DNA of 13,837 nt from the NCBI GenBank assembly GCA_002440845.1, contig DJVL01000003.1:1-13837 (forward strand). Reading direction: 5' to 3'. The notes under the pieces are model-generated. The model was not told the origin of the DNA. It saw nothing but the letters and a program-made list of their open reading frames with translations, and did no database searches. The translations under genes were made by a program, and so were the position numbers. This document shows, one piece after another, positions 1 through 7,344 of this stretch (within the stretch, counting starts at the first letter, position 1; each line of letters starts with the position of its first letter). This DNA comes from Patescibacteria group bacterium UBA6257 (GTDB lineage: Bacteria > Patescibacteriota > Minisyncoccia > UBA6257).

Positions 1-2
1 TC

Positions 3-461
3 ACTTGCGATACGGCCAGTTCGGCGCTAAGCGGAAGCGGAACCACTACCGGAAGAACTATAACGACTTCAACGGGTACGGGAACTGATGCGGCACTAAG
101 AAAAACGCTCACTGATGCCGGTTTTTCTATTAAAAGTTCTGGGAATTGTTCAGATCGCAATAATTCCAGATGCACCAGTCTTGATGGAATGGAAAATAAT
201 GCCATTAGTGAGATTATTGCAGTTAAAAACGCCTGTGGCATAAACACCATCACAGGAGCAAATGAAACTGGACATTCATCTCATAATGGACTAACTTTTG
301 ATGTAGAAGCAAGTTCAACCCAAGCACAATGCGTCTATAATAACAGCAGCCAGCTAAATGTAGCTCAACTTTGTACAGATAGCGCAAACTCTCGACTCAG
401 AAAAAATTGCGACGGTTATAATGAGCCCAACGGCATTCTTCATATAAGATTTAATAACTAA
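3..461 (+). CDS. Secreted Cys-rich protein with possible M15-like peptidase domain (5' end outside window)
   Basis: The reading frame is open from base 3, so the visible 152 residues are the C-terminal part of a longer protein. The first ~30 residues are a Thr/Gly/Ser-rich linker. A compact domain follows, rich in cysteines (for example GNCSDRNNSRC, NACG, QAQC, AQLC, KNCDG), as expected for an exported, disulfide-stabilised protein. The stretch GHSSHNGLTFDV followed near the C-terminus by LHIRF resembles the zinc-binding SxHxxGxAxD...H layout of M15 D-Ala-D-Ala peptidases. The His-to-Asp spacing is one residue shorter than canonical, so zinc binding and peptidase activity are inference. The stop TAA is separated by a single codon from the GTG of the next gene, in the same frame, suggesting an operon. 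It could instead be a non-catalytic domain of a pilin-like or surface protein. Confidence 0.55.
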   Translation, partial: TCDTASSALSGSGTTTGRTITTSTGTGTDAALRKTLTDAGFSIKSSGNCSDRNNSRCTSLDGMENNAISEIIAVKNACGINTITGANETGHSSHNGLTFDVEASSTQAQCVYNNSSQLNVAQLCTDSANSRLRKNCDGYNEPNGILHIRFNN

Positions 462-464
462 AAA

Positions 465-1625
465 GTGTCTCTTCTTAAAAAACTTTTTTTTGCGTCTCTT
501 ATTATTTTCATCGTTTCTATCCTTTTTTTGGGCATTTATCGCTTGTCTTTTTATAAACCCAAAGAAATCGCCCCGACCGTTAAAAAAGAAAATCCCGCAC
601 AGCCCGTTTCTGCCACTCAACCGGAAAAAGATACCGCTAAAATTTCTGCCATTTCCGATGAAGCTGTTTTATCCCCAGTTCTTTCCCCCAACGGACTGTC
701 TATTAAATATTATTCGCAAAAAGATGGCCATGCCTATGAAATTGATCTTGACGGAACAAACAAAAAAACTCTTTCTGCCAATGATTTAATTGATTTAAAA
801 AATATTCTTTGGTCGCCAGATAAAACTAAAGTTATTTCAAAATTTTTCCAATCTGATAGCAGCACTCGATTTTCTTCTTACAATTATTCGGCTGGAAAAG
901 GATATTCCCTTGACAAAAATATCCGCGAAGCTGTTTGGAACCAGTCAAGCGACAAGATCTTCTACGTTTATATTGATCCCAAAAGAAAAAAGGCTACGCT
1001 TAATATTTCAGATCCCGACGGAAGCAATTGGAAAAAACTGGCTGACTTGGCCTATTTAAACGCTTCTGTCGCACCAATTCCTCAAAGTGGAAGCGTTTCT
1101 TTTTGGAACAAGCCTGATAATATGTCCCAAACCAGCCTAGAATCAATTCCGACTGTCGGCGGCCAAAAAAAATCCCTGTTTAAGGAAAAATTTGGAGCTG
1201 ACTATCTCTGGGACAATTCTGGAAATAACATTCTTATAAGCCACAGCGACGCCAAAGGCGGATCGAAAATACAACTGGCCATTGTGAACTACAATGGGGG
1301 AGAATATTCAAACCTGGGCATTCCTACATTTGTCTCGAAATGCACCTGGTCCAAAAACAATAAAATTTTATATTATGCCCTACCGGGAAACCTTCCTGAA
1401 TCCGCCATGTTTCCCAACGATTACAACAATGGAAAAATAAAAACCAGCGATACTTTCTGGAAAATGGATATGGCATCCCGGCAATCAGAAAGAATAATCG
1501 AACTTTCCGAGCTCCAAAAAATAAACGCGCAATTCGACGCATCTGATTTATTTCTGTCCCCAGATGAAGGATTGCTATTTTTTATAAACAAGCTTGACGG
1601 GAAACTATATCAAATAAGCTTGTAG
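465..1625 (+). CDS. Membrane-anchored TolB-like beta-propeller protein
   Basis: This 386-residue protein starts at GTG. It is the only usable start before the N-terminal hydrophobic helix (about residues 7-27), which is preceded by two lysines and acts as an uncleaved signal anchor. A Pro/Lys/Glu-rich spacer (31-65) leads into an outward-facing domain with repeated propeller-blade motifs of the W-S-x-D/N type: LSPNGLSIKYY (73-83), WSPDKTKV (116-123), WNQSSDKIFYV (158-168), LWDNSGNNILI (248-258), WSKNNKILYY (295-304) and LSPDEGLLFFI (364-374). About six blades fit a PD40/TolB-like beta-propeller, usually a protein- or ligand-binding scaffold. DLDGTNKKTL and DPDGSNWKKL are typical of such repeats. 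It lies immediately after, and in frame with, the Cys-rich exported protein, so the two may act together at the cell surface. Its binding partner is unknown. A 14-base stretch at 1251-1264 matches a dispersed repeat found at 2877-2890. Confidence 0.75.
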   Translation: MSLLKKLFFASLIIFIVSILFLGIYRLSFYKPKEIAPTVKKENPAQPVSATQPEKDTAKISAISDEAVLSPVLSPNGLSIKYYSQKDGHAYEIDLDGTNKKTLSANDLIDLKNILWSPDKTKVISKFFQSDSSTRFSSYNYSAGKGYSLDKNIREAVWNQSSDKIFYVYIDPKRKKATLNISDPDGSNWKKLADLAYLNASVAPIPQSGSVSFWNKPDNMSQTSLESIPTVGGQKKSLFKEKFGADYLWDNSGNNILISHSDAKGGSKIQLAIVNYNGGEYSNLGIPTFVSKCTWSKNNKILYYALPGNLPESAMFPNDYNNGKIKTSDTFWKMDMASRQSERIIELSELQKINAQFDASDLFLSPDEGLLFFINKLDGKLYQISL

Positions 1626-1648
1626 AATATTATAAATAAAACTTCATT

Positions 1649-1675
1649 AAGCGCCCTGGGAAAGCGTTTTTTATA
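1649..1675 (+). terminator. Possible weak intrinsic terminator after the beta-propeller gene
   Basis: A six-pair stem (AAGCGC at 1649-1654 with GCGTTT at 1664-1669, including one G-U pair) with a 9-base loop is followed directly by a T-rich run. It lies between two convergent genes. The stem is short, so this is tentative. Confidence 0.35.
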
Positions 1676-2858
1676 TTTTAAAAATCAGAAAATTCAGCCA
1701 AAAAATTATCGCCAGATCATTTTTGAAATAATTCGTATCAATCGCTCCGTGGATCAAAATATAGAACATTATGCTAAAAGCGATAAATTTAACTATGCTG
1801 TCGCTTTTTTTAATAATATCCTCAAGCCAAAAACCAAGCAGAAAGATAAATCCCAAAAATCCCAAAACTCCTCCGTAGAGCCAAAAAGCTAGGTATAAAT
1901 TGTGCGGGTGGGGAACCGCCCATTCGAGATAAGGCGGGTAATATTTTTGATACTCAAGATATTTTTCCTGAAAATTCCCCGGTCCGATTCCAAAAACCCA
2001 GTTATTCTCCAACATTTTTTCAGCTGATTTCCAGATTATTATCCTTGATTCCAAGGAAGATCGATTATAATTTTTAAGATTAATTAATTTTTCACTATTT
2101 AGCTGGATTATAAATAACGACGCAGCTAACAAAACTAAAATGATTATTGTTTTATTTTTAACCAGCGCTTTGTTTTTAATAATAGAAACCATAATTAGGC
2201 TCAAAATCACAGAAATCCAAGCAGCGTAAGAGTAAGTAAAATAAAAAGTAATTAATATAATTGATCCGGATAATAAAATCAAAACTTTTAGCTTTTCAGC
2301 CATAAGCTGATCCGCCTTCGATGGAAAACTTTGAACTTGCACCAACATTATCAGCGCCGGCGCAAGGTACATCGCCAAATAATTCGGCGAATTGAAAAAC
2401 CCCTGCAATCTTCCATCATATGTAATATGCCCCGAAAACAAATATCCCAAAGATATCAATGAAACTAAAAAAGCGGATAAATAAAGGGATTTATAAACAT
2501 TTATTATTTTTTCTTTATCTAAAATCTGACTTGCCAAAAAAACAAATAGCATTGGAAAAAAGAACCAGCTTTTGATTATGCCAAGGCCTGCCGCATACCC
2601 CCCGTTAGCTAATGTTGAAATGGCAAGCCCTAGAAAAATAAAAAATATCGGTATAATATATTTTTTATAGCCTATCGCAGAAGCGCCATGCCTACTGGCA
2701 GGCAGGTAATTTATCGCGTCTTTTTTAAAATTAATAATCCACCCGATAAAAATAAATAAAATCAGCATTTCCAAAATATTAGTCGGGATACCAAATATTT
2801 TAAACCGGATAAGATATGCCGGCAAAAAGATAACTGTCAGATAAATTAGATTTTCCAT
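1671..2858 (-). CDS. Wzy/O-antigen-ligase-type polytopic membrane protein (first of a pair)
   Basis: The 395-residue protein is almost entirely transmembrane helices, as in the Wzy_C / O-antigen ligase superfamily (glycan polymerases, WaaL ligases and PglL-type O-oligosaccharyltransferases). Family-like features are the extracytoplasmic SRIIIWKSAEKML (271-283), GIGPGNF (290-296) and PHPHNLYLAFWLYGG (316-330) stretches, with histidines where these enzymes carry catalytic-loop residues, and a late HGAIDTNYF segment. Three starts are possible: 2921 overlaps the upstream gene by 14 bases, 2906 lies at the edge of a 30-base palindrome, and 2858 follows the palindrome. I chose 2858 because the protein then begins directly with its first membrane helix; the longer versions add 16-21 residues encoded largely by the palindrome. 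Two further repeat-like pieces are in frame at residues 52-61 (LPASRHGASA) and about 179-188 (PSKADQLMAE). It is last in the glycan cluster. Whether it acts as polymerase or ligase cannot be decided from sequence. Confidence 0.8.
   Translation of the reverse strand: MENLIYLTVIFLPAYLIRFKIFGIPTNILEMLILFIFIGWIINFKKDAINYLPASRHGASAIGYKKYIIPIFFIFLGLAISTLANGGYAAGLGIIKSWFFFPMLFVFLASQILDKEKIINVYKSLYLSAFLVSLISLGYLFSGHITYDGRLQGFFNSPNYLAMYLAPALIMLVQVQSFPSKADQLMAEKLKVLILLSGSIILITFYFTYSYAAWISVILSLIMVSIIKNKALVKNKTIIILVLLAASLFIIQLNSEKLINLKNYNRSSLESRIIIWKSAEKMLENNWVFGIGPGNFQEKYLEYQKYYPPYLEWAVPHPHNLYLAFWLYGGVLGFLGFIFLLGFWLEDIIKKSDSIVKFIAFSIMFYILIHGAIDTNYFKNDLAIIFWLNFLIFKI
2297..2324. repeat. Possible in-frame repeat-derived insertion
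   Basis: A locally GC-rich stretch in AT-rich coding sequence, read on the minus strand as FPSKADQLMA in a cytoplasmic or periplasmic loop of the membrane protein. It contains a small stem (CAGC at 2297-2300 with GCTG at 2306-2309) and a GATCCGCCTTCGATGG core resembling the GGATCCGCCTT centre of the palindrome at 2874-2903. The repeat origin is inference. Confidence 0.3.
2676..2706. repeat. In-frame GC-rich hairpin repeat element inside a membrane-protein gene
   Basis: The core TGCCTACTGGCAGGCA (2689-2704) forms a 5-base stem with a 6-base loop. It encodes LPASRHGAS on the minus strand, a polar insert between hydrophobic segments. Base composition differs sharply from the flanks. Short GCCTGCC/GGCAGGC palindromes of this kind are often dispersed in genomes of Patescibacteria. 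Confidence 0.45.
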
Positions 2859-2873
2859 GTTAAATATTTTCTT

Positions 2874-2903
2874 TCCGCCAAAGGCGGATCCGCCTTTGGC
2901 GGA
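2874..2903. repeat. Perfect 30-bp GC-rich palindrome
   Basis: Two 15-base arms, TCCGCCAAAGGCGGA and its exact reverse complement, abut without a spacer. Each arm is itself a small hairpin (TCCGCC/GGCGGA with an AAA loop). It sits in the junction between the two Wzy-like genes, just after the stop of the upstream gene (2908). Depending on the start codon used, it is either a 5' leader or codes for MSAKGGSAFGG at the N-terminus of the downstream protein. Part of it (GCCAAAGGCGGATC) recurs at 1251-1264. Confidence 0.85.
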
Positions 2904-2907
2904 CATT

Positions 2908-4152
2908 TTACTCTTCAACATTTGTAAAACTTATTATTACCAAAAGCAATATCAGTACAACCGGTGAATAAATAGCCGTTTCAACCAAAGAATGGGCAAA
3001 AAAAATAACCAGACTTATCGCCAGCCAAAAAAAGAAAGGCTCTTTTTTCGCTTTTTTTATAAAAATAAAAGCGGAGCCCGCCAGAAGCGTTATCCAAATA
3101 ATGGCATTGGCTATTCCTGTTTCCACAGCAACATCCAAATAGGTATTATGCGCATAAATAGGATCGCGATAACTGGCGTCAGGTTTGATTTCAAGGGGAT
3201 AATTGCCAATCCCCGTTCCAAAAAGCGGCTTGTCTAAAATAATTTCTCCGGCTCTTTGCCACATCTCAATTCTTCCGGCATTTGAACCTTCATTCAGATG
3301 CAAACTAGAAATAAATCTGGTTGAAATCGGACCGGGGATAAGCAGAACGCCAGCTATCATCCCTGCTGCTAAAAATAAAGTTATTTTATATTTTAGGCCG
3401 AATTTTTTCCAAAGTGAAAAAAACATTGCCAGAGCTCCCGCTAAAAGCCCAATATATCCGCCTCTAGAAAAAGTTAGGACATCGCCAACAAATAAAACTG
3501 TGAAAAAAAACAGGTATAGCGGTTTTTTTGATTTTAGAAATAATCCCAGCGACAAGGGAATCAAGATTCCTAGAAAAAAAGCAAGCATATGGGGATCTGG
3601 GAAAGTAGAAGTTGCCCTAAGAATCGTTTTTCCTGAAATATTCACAAGCCAGCTGGAATTTTTAAGAACCGCTTCGCTGAAATTGTTTCCCAAAAAAGGC
3701 CAGATGATGAAATTCGCCCAAATTTTATAAGTTTTTTCAAGACCTATCAAAAATTGTAACAAAAACTGGATGATTCCCAAAAAAGCGGCGGCGCTCCCGC
3801 TCCAGACTAAAACCTTTGCCGCTTTTTCCATCTTATTTTTATCGGAAATGATATCAGAAAACACAAAATAAACGGGAAAAATTGAAAAAAGAAACAGGAG
3901 CTTCCTTACTGACCAGTCTAAATTTCCCGAAACAGCGATTGAAATTAAATTAAAAGCTAGAAAAAAAATAATTAAAACTGTGCTCGAATTGTTCTTTATG
4001 AGCACCTTTTTATTTTTGAGTCCCCTGGCTAGCCATAGCAGAAAAAGGAGGAGGATAATAACCCTGATTGAAGCCAGATCGATACCCTCGGTTGGATTAA
4101 GCGCCAGCTGAAAAGGCAGGTAGATTAAGAAAAGCAGGATAAAATTAAACAT
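2908..4152 (-). CDS. O-antigen ligase / Wzy-type polymerase family protein (second of the pair)
   Basis: A 414-residue polytopic membrane protein with clear O-antigen ligase family (Wzy_C) signatures: RATSTFPDPHMLA (179-191), FSRGGYIG (228-235) on a membrane helix, GRIEMWQRA (293-301), FGTGIGNYPL (311-320) and AHNTYLDVAVETG (334-346). The latter three mark the large extracytoplasmic loop and the His-containing segment that binds the polyprenyl-linked glycan in ligases. Expected role: polymerising lipid-linked repeat units, or transferring a finished glycan to an acceptor such as a protein or lipid at the outer face of the membrane. The start at 4152 overlaps the upstream glycosyltransferase by 8 bases and has AGGA 9 bases upstream, one of the few plausible ribosome binding sites here. 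It is more typical of the family than its downstream neighbour. Confidence 0.88.
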   Translation of the reverse strand: MFNFILLFLIYLPFQLALNPTEGIDLASIRVIILLLFLLWLARGLKNKKVLIKNNSSTVLIIFFLAFNLISIAVSGNLDWSVRKLLFLFSIFPVYFVFSDIISDKNKMEKAAKVLVWSGSAAAFLGIIQFLLQFLIGLEKTYKIWANFIIWPFLGNNFSEAVLKNSSWLVNISGKTILRATSTFPDPHMLAFFLGILIPLSLGLFLKSKKPLYLFFFTVLFVGDVLTFSRGGYIGLLAGALAMFFSLWKKFGLKYKITLFLAAGMIAGVLLIPGPISTRFISSLHLNEGSNAGRIEMWQRAGEIILDKPLFGTGIGNYPLEIKPDASYRDPIYAHNTYLDVAVETGIANAIIWITLLAGSAFIFIKKAKKEPFFFWLAISLVIFFAHSLVETAIYSPVVLILLLVIISFTNVEE

Positions 4153-4951
4153 ACAAAAAATTCCTGATTGATTTTATAATCCAAAACTCAATTTTTGGCC
4201 GGTTTTTTTTAAAAAAATATTCTTGTGAATCATAATAATCCTTTTTTTGAATCTCCCTCCTTTCATAGCTTCCGCCTTCTAAATGTCTCGCTTTAAGCTG
4301 GGGAAAATAAACAATCTTTCGGCCGATTTTTCTTATTCTTCCGCATAAATCCATATCTTCAAAATACATAAAGAATTTTTCATCAAAACCGCCGATTTTT
4401 TGAAATAAATTTTTCTCGATAATCATAGCCGTTCCAGATACCCAATCGGTTGTAATTTTTTTTTCACTTTTCCAAATTTTCCGGCTTCTGGAAAAACCTA
4501 AGTTATTTTTAATTAAATTTAAAAGGCTTGTTTCGATTCCCGCGCTCCATTGCTGAGTTTCTCCGTTTTTTTTAAGAAGTTGTCCCCCGATAATGCCTAT
4601 TTTCGCATCTTTTTCCATCTCAAAAATAATTTTTTTAATATCGCAATTTATTATTTCACAATCCGGGTTTAAAAAAAATAAATAGCGCCCCAGCGCCTTT
4701 TTTGCGGCCAAATTATTAGCCGCTCCAAAACCGATATTTTTTTCGCATTCAATTAATTTTATTTCTGGAAATTCAGCTTCTATTTCTTCCAGATTTTCTT
4801 TTCTGTCGTTATTGACAATTATTATTTCACTTATTAATTCAGAGCTAATCTTGTTTCTAATCGACAGCAAATTTGATGCCAGATATTTCTTGCTTTGAAA
4901 ATTGACAATTACAATTGAAACTTTATATTTTTGAGCGGCTGAAATCTCCAT
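4145..4951 (-). CDS. Family 2 glycosyltransferase (rhamnosyltransferase-like)
   Basis: A 268-residue soluble or peripheral GT-A enzyme that should transfer a sugar from a nucleotide donor to a lipid-linked glycan on the cytoplasmic face. It shows the GT2 order: KVSIVIVNFQS (10-20) as first beta strand, VNNDR (46-50), NIGFGAANN (72-80), the metal-binding LNPDCE (94-99, DXD-like), VSGTAMII (171-178), GGFDEKFFMYFEDMDLCGR (187-205) with the catalytic-base acidic cluster, and H223 in ARHLEGGS. An upstream TTG at 4996 would add 15 residues, but the ATG at 4951 places the first strand at the usual distance from the N-terminus. The start overlaps the end of the preceding glycosyltransferase by 29 bases, implying translational coupling. 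The sugar specificity is not visible. Confidence 0.9.
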   Translation of the reverse strand: MEISAAQKYKVSIVIVNFQSKKYLASNLLSIRNKISSELISEIIIVNNDRKENLEEIEAEFPEIKLIECEKNIGFGAANNLAAKKALGRYLFFLNPDCEIINCDIKKIIFEMEKDAKIGIIGGQLLKKNGETQQWSAGIETSLLNLIKNNLGFSRSRKIWKSEKKITTDWVSGTAMIIEKNLFQKIGGFDEKFFMYFEDMDLCGRIRKIGRKIVYFPQLKARHLEGGSYERREIQKKDYYDSQEYFFKKNRPKIEFWIIKSIRNFLYV

Positions 4952-5786
4952 AAGCTTTTTGGACAAATTTGGCTTGTTTATTCGTCCTAAACGCAATATC
5001 AGCCAAATTTTTTAATCTGCGGAGACAAGTATATATTAAAATCCAATATTTCATAAAAGATCGTGCGTTTTTTTTGAAAAAAATGAGTCCGGAAAGCACC
5101 AGCCAGTATGTCTTCATGTTGGATCCGTTTTTTTTTCTTTCATAATGGTCTATCCAGCTCGACATGGCCACTCCCAGCTTAAATCCAGCTTTTTTAGCTC
5201 GAAAACTAAAATCAGCATCTTCCCAATAAAGAAAAAAGTCTTCATCTAAAAGTCCGATTTTTCTAAAAACCTCTTTTTTTACAAGCATCGCGCAGCCGGA
5301 AATAAAATCTGTTTCGAAATTATCCGCTGTTTTGATTTCAGTTTCATGGACAGTTTTCATCCTAAGCCAGTCTATTTTTCCTCCGGAAAACCAGACTTTT
5401 CCCGAATATCCGTCAAAAATCAACGGGCTTAAAATTCCTGTCAGAGAATTTTTTTCAGCTTCTTCGATAAGGCAATCCAAGAAATTTTCTTTGACATTGA
5501 CATCGTTATTGAGCAAAAGCACATAGTCTGCCATCCTTTCCAGCGCGTATCTTATGCCTTTGTTATTTCCGGCGGCATATCCCAGATTCTCTTCGTTTTT
5601 AATAAAAATAAACCGGGAATATCCGGTCATAGCCATTTCTAAAGAACCGTCTTTAGAATTATTATCCACCAAAACAACCTCAAAATTAGGATAGGTGGTT
5701 TTATAAACGCTATCCAGGCATTTTTTTAAAAAATCCTTCCTATTATAGTTAAGAATGACGATAAAAACTTTAGGATATTTCTTCAT
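4923..5786 (-). CDS. Family 2 glycosyltransferase
   Basis: A 287-residue GT2 enzyme, homologous in layout to its downstream neighbour. KVFIVILNYNRKD (6-18) begins the nucleotide-binding fold. VDNNSKDGS (40-48), NLGYAAGNN (67-75), the DXD-like LLLNNDV (90-96), FISGCAMLV (161-169) and LLDEDFFLYWEDADFSFR (179-196) complete the catalytic domain, with H214 (DHYERKK) late in the protein as in rhamnosyl- and galactosyl-type transferases. Its C-terminus (about 240-287) has an amphipathic, Arg/Lys-rich segment that may contact the membrane. The start overlaps the flippase stop by 17 bases. Being paired with another GT2 suggests sequential addition of two different sugars, or duplication followed by divergence. 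Confidence 0.9.
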   Translation of the reverse strand: MKKYPKVFIVILNYNRKDFLKKCLDSVYKTTYPNFEVVLVDNNSKDGSLEMAMTGYSRFIFIKNEENLGYAAGNNKGIRYALERMADYVLLLNNDVNVKENFLDCLIEEAEKNSLTGILSPLIFDGYSGKVWFSGGKIDWLRMKTVHETEIKTADNFETDFISGCAMLVKKEVFRKIGLLDEDFFLYWEDADFSFRAKKAGFKLGVAMSSWIDHYERKKNGSNMKTYWLVLSGLIFFKKNARSFMKYWILIYTCLRRLKNLADIAFRTNKQAKFVQKAYGDFSRSKI

Positions 5787-7212
5787 ATTCTTTTATTCCC
5801 CGTTTGCTGATAATGCTCGTAATTTCTTCTGTTTTTACAGCCTTAAAAACCCAAAGAAACAGCATATAAGTTGCCACTGACATGAAACCTCTCGCAAAAA
5901 AGCCCGCGCTTTCAGAAAGATAGAGCACGAGCCCCATGAAAAAGGCAGCGCCAGCTATGCCTAAAAATTTTTCCGCTTTTGGCATATATTTTATTTTTTT
6001 AAAAACCAAAAGAAATGTCCCGGAAGCTACGAAAAATTCCGTGGCAACTGCCACCCAAGCAGCCCCGAAATAAGAAAATTTTGAAATCAATATATAATTC
6101 AGAGAAACATTGATAACCGCCGCCAATGCTAGTATATACATAAGTTTTTTCTGCTGATTTCCGGATATCAAAATAGCATTAAAGAAATTGCCAAAGAAAA
6201 TAAAAGCCAGAGAAAAAACCAAAATCCTAAGAACATTAGCTGATTCGAAAAAACCCGCCCCACCGATAAGGTTTATTATCCCATCAGAAAGAAAAACGGT
6301 TCCTACAACCAAAGGCAAGACAAAGATTAAAAAAACCTTGAATGTTTTATTGGAAATATCCTGAAATTTCTCCCTATCTGAAAAAATGCTATGAGACATT
6401 ATTGGAAAAATAAGCCCCATTATCATGCCTGGAAAAAAAGTAATATTCTCGATAATTTTATAAGCGGCATTATATATGCCCACATCAGCGCTCGTTCGCA
6501 TCAAAGAAAGCATTATCGTGTCTATTTTGAAATAAATGAATGTGATTATCGTGACTGCGCCTATCGGATAGGATTCTTTAAGAAATTCCTTCCAATAGCC
6601 TATATTAAACCTCAGCCTGATTTTAATGTATTTTTTCGACCAAAAAAATATCATCAAGAAGCTGGCGATCATATAAGCCAGCAGTGATGCAATAATCCAG
6701 TCAAACCCCAGCCCGAATTTTATCGCTAAAAATACTCCAGAAACCTGGATCAGTTTCCCGATAAGCTCTGAAAAGGCTATTTTATCTATCGCTAGATTCT
6801 TTTGAAATACTCCGTTTAAGATTTGATAAGAAGAGGAGAAGAAAAAAGCCAGAGCTGCGACCAAAATACCCCTTTTTACCTCTGGGTCATAAGGAAAGAA
6901 AAAAATTATTGCCGGAGAAACAATTACAACCAGAAGGGCTGTTGCAACGCGCAGCGTGAAAACATTTCCCATTATTTTTTCTTCATCCGCCCCATTTCTT
7001 GAAATCTCCCGGGTAGAAATTGATGACAGCCCCAAATCAGAAAGCGCCGTAAAAAAAGCAAAAAAGGCAATTACCGTAGAATAATTGCCAAATCCATCTT
7101 TGCCAAGATATCTTGTTATCAGCCCAATAGAGACCAACGCTAAAACTGTGGCTAATATTTTTGATATAGAACTAACAAGAACATTGTAAGCAATTTTACG
7201 AGCTATAACCAT
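5770..7212 (-). CDS. Wzx-type polysaccharide flippase (MOP superfamily)
   Basis: A 480-residue protein made of about 12-14 hydrophobic helices, the normal size for the oligosaccharide flippases of the MATE/MOP superfamily. The N-terminus carries the family's first helix followed by TRYLGKDGFGNYS (33-45), a helix ending in LSDLGLSS (57-64), and TREISRNGA (67-75). These correspond to the conserved R-x-LG-x-x-x-FG-x-Y and D-x-G motifs. It should move undecaprenyl-linked oligosaccharides from the inner to the outer leaflet for the two Wzy-type proteins downstream. It is the first gene of the glycan cluster and is preceded by a 132-base AT-rich gap with inverted repeats and a weak promoter-like sequence. 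No strong Shine-Dalgarno precedes ATG 7212. Confidence 0.9.
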   Translation of the reverse strand: MVIARKIAYNVLVSSISKILATVLALVSIGLITRYLGKDGFGNYSTVIAFFAFFTALSDLGLSSISTREISRNGADEEKIMGNVFTLRVATALLVVIVSPAIIFFFPYDPEVKRGILVAALAFFFSSSYQILNGVFQKNLAIDKIAFSELIGKLIQVSGVFLAIKFGLGFDWIIASLLAYMIASFLMIFFWSKKYIKIRLRFNIGYWKEFLKESYPIGAVTIITFIYFKIDTIMLSLMRTSADVGIYNAAYKIIENITFFPGMIMGLIFPIMSHSIFSDREKFQDISNKTFKVFLIFVLPLVVGTVFLSDGIINLIGGAGFFESANVLRILVFSLAFIFFGNFFNAILISGNQQKKLMYILALAAVINVSLNYILISKFSYFGAAWVAVATEFFVASGTFLLVFKKIKYMPKAEKFLGIAGAAFFMGLVLYLSESAGFFARGFMSVATYMLFLWVFKAVKTEEITSIISKRGIKEYEEIS

Positions 7213-7227
7213 AAAAATAGAATTTTG

Positions 7228-7342
7228 AATTTAGTATTTAGAATTTAGAATAAAACTACTAAAAATAAACTGGGTTTTAATTTCCTTCAAGATCTAAGCT
7301 CCATATTCCCATTCTAAATTCGAAATTCCCAATTCTAAATTC
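7228..7342. repeat. AT-rich inverted repeats in the gap before the flippase gene
   Basis: GAATTTAGAAT at 7241-7251 is exactly complementary to ATTCTAAATTC at 7311-7321 and again at 7332-7342. Related units (TTTAGTATTTAGAATTTAG) lie just left. The same GTATTTAGAATTTA word recurs at 7834-7847. This looks like a dispersed AT-rich intergenic repeat rather than a terminator, because the loop is ~60 bases. Confidence 0.6.
7262..7290 (-). promoter_or_regulatory. Possible sigma-70-type promoter for the glycan cluster
   Basis: On the minus strand TTGAAG (7290-7285) and TATTTT (7267-7262) are separated by 17 bases and lie about 50 bases before ATG 7212. Both hexamers match the consensus only partly (4 of 6 each), so this is weak. 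Confidence 0.3.
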
Positions 7343-7344
7343 TT

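Noticed and set aside
3203..3730. 175-codon open frame on the plus strand
   Set aside because: It is antisense to a well-supported O-antigen-ligase-type gene and has no recognisable domain.
4952..4996. TTG start giving a 15-residue longer second glycosyltransferase
   Set aside because: It would deepen the overlap with the upstream gene to 74 bases and place the first GT2 strand too far from the N-terminus.
7213..7344. Inverted repeats read as an intrinsic terminator after khpB
   Set aside because: The arms are AT-rich and separated by about 60 bases, with no GC-rich stem followed by a U-run.
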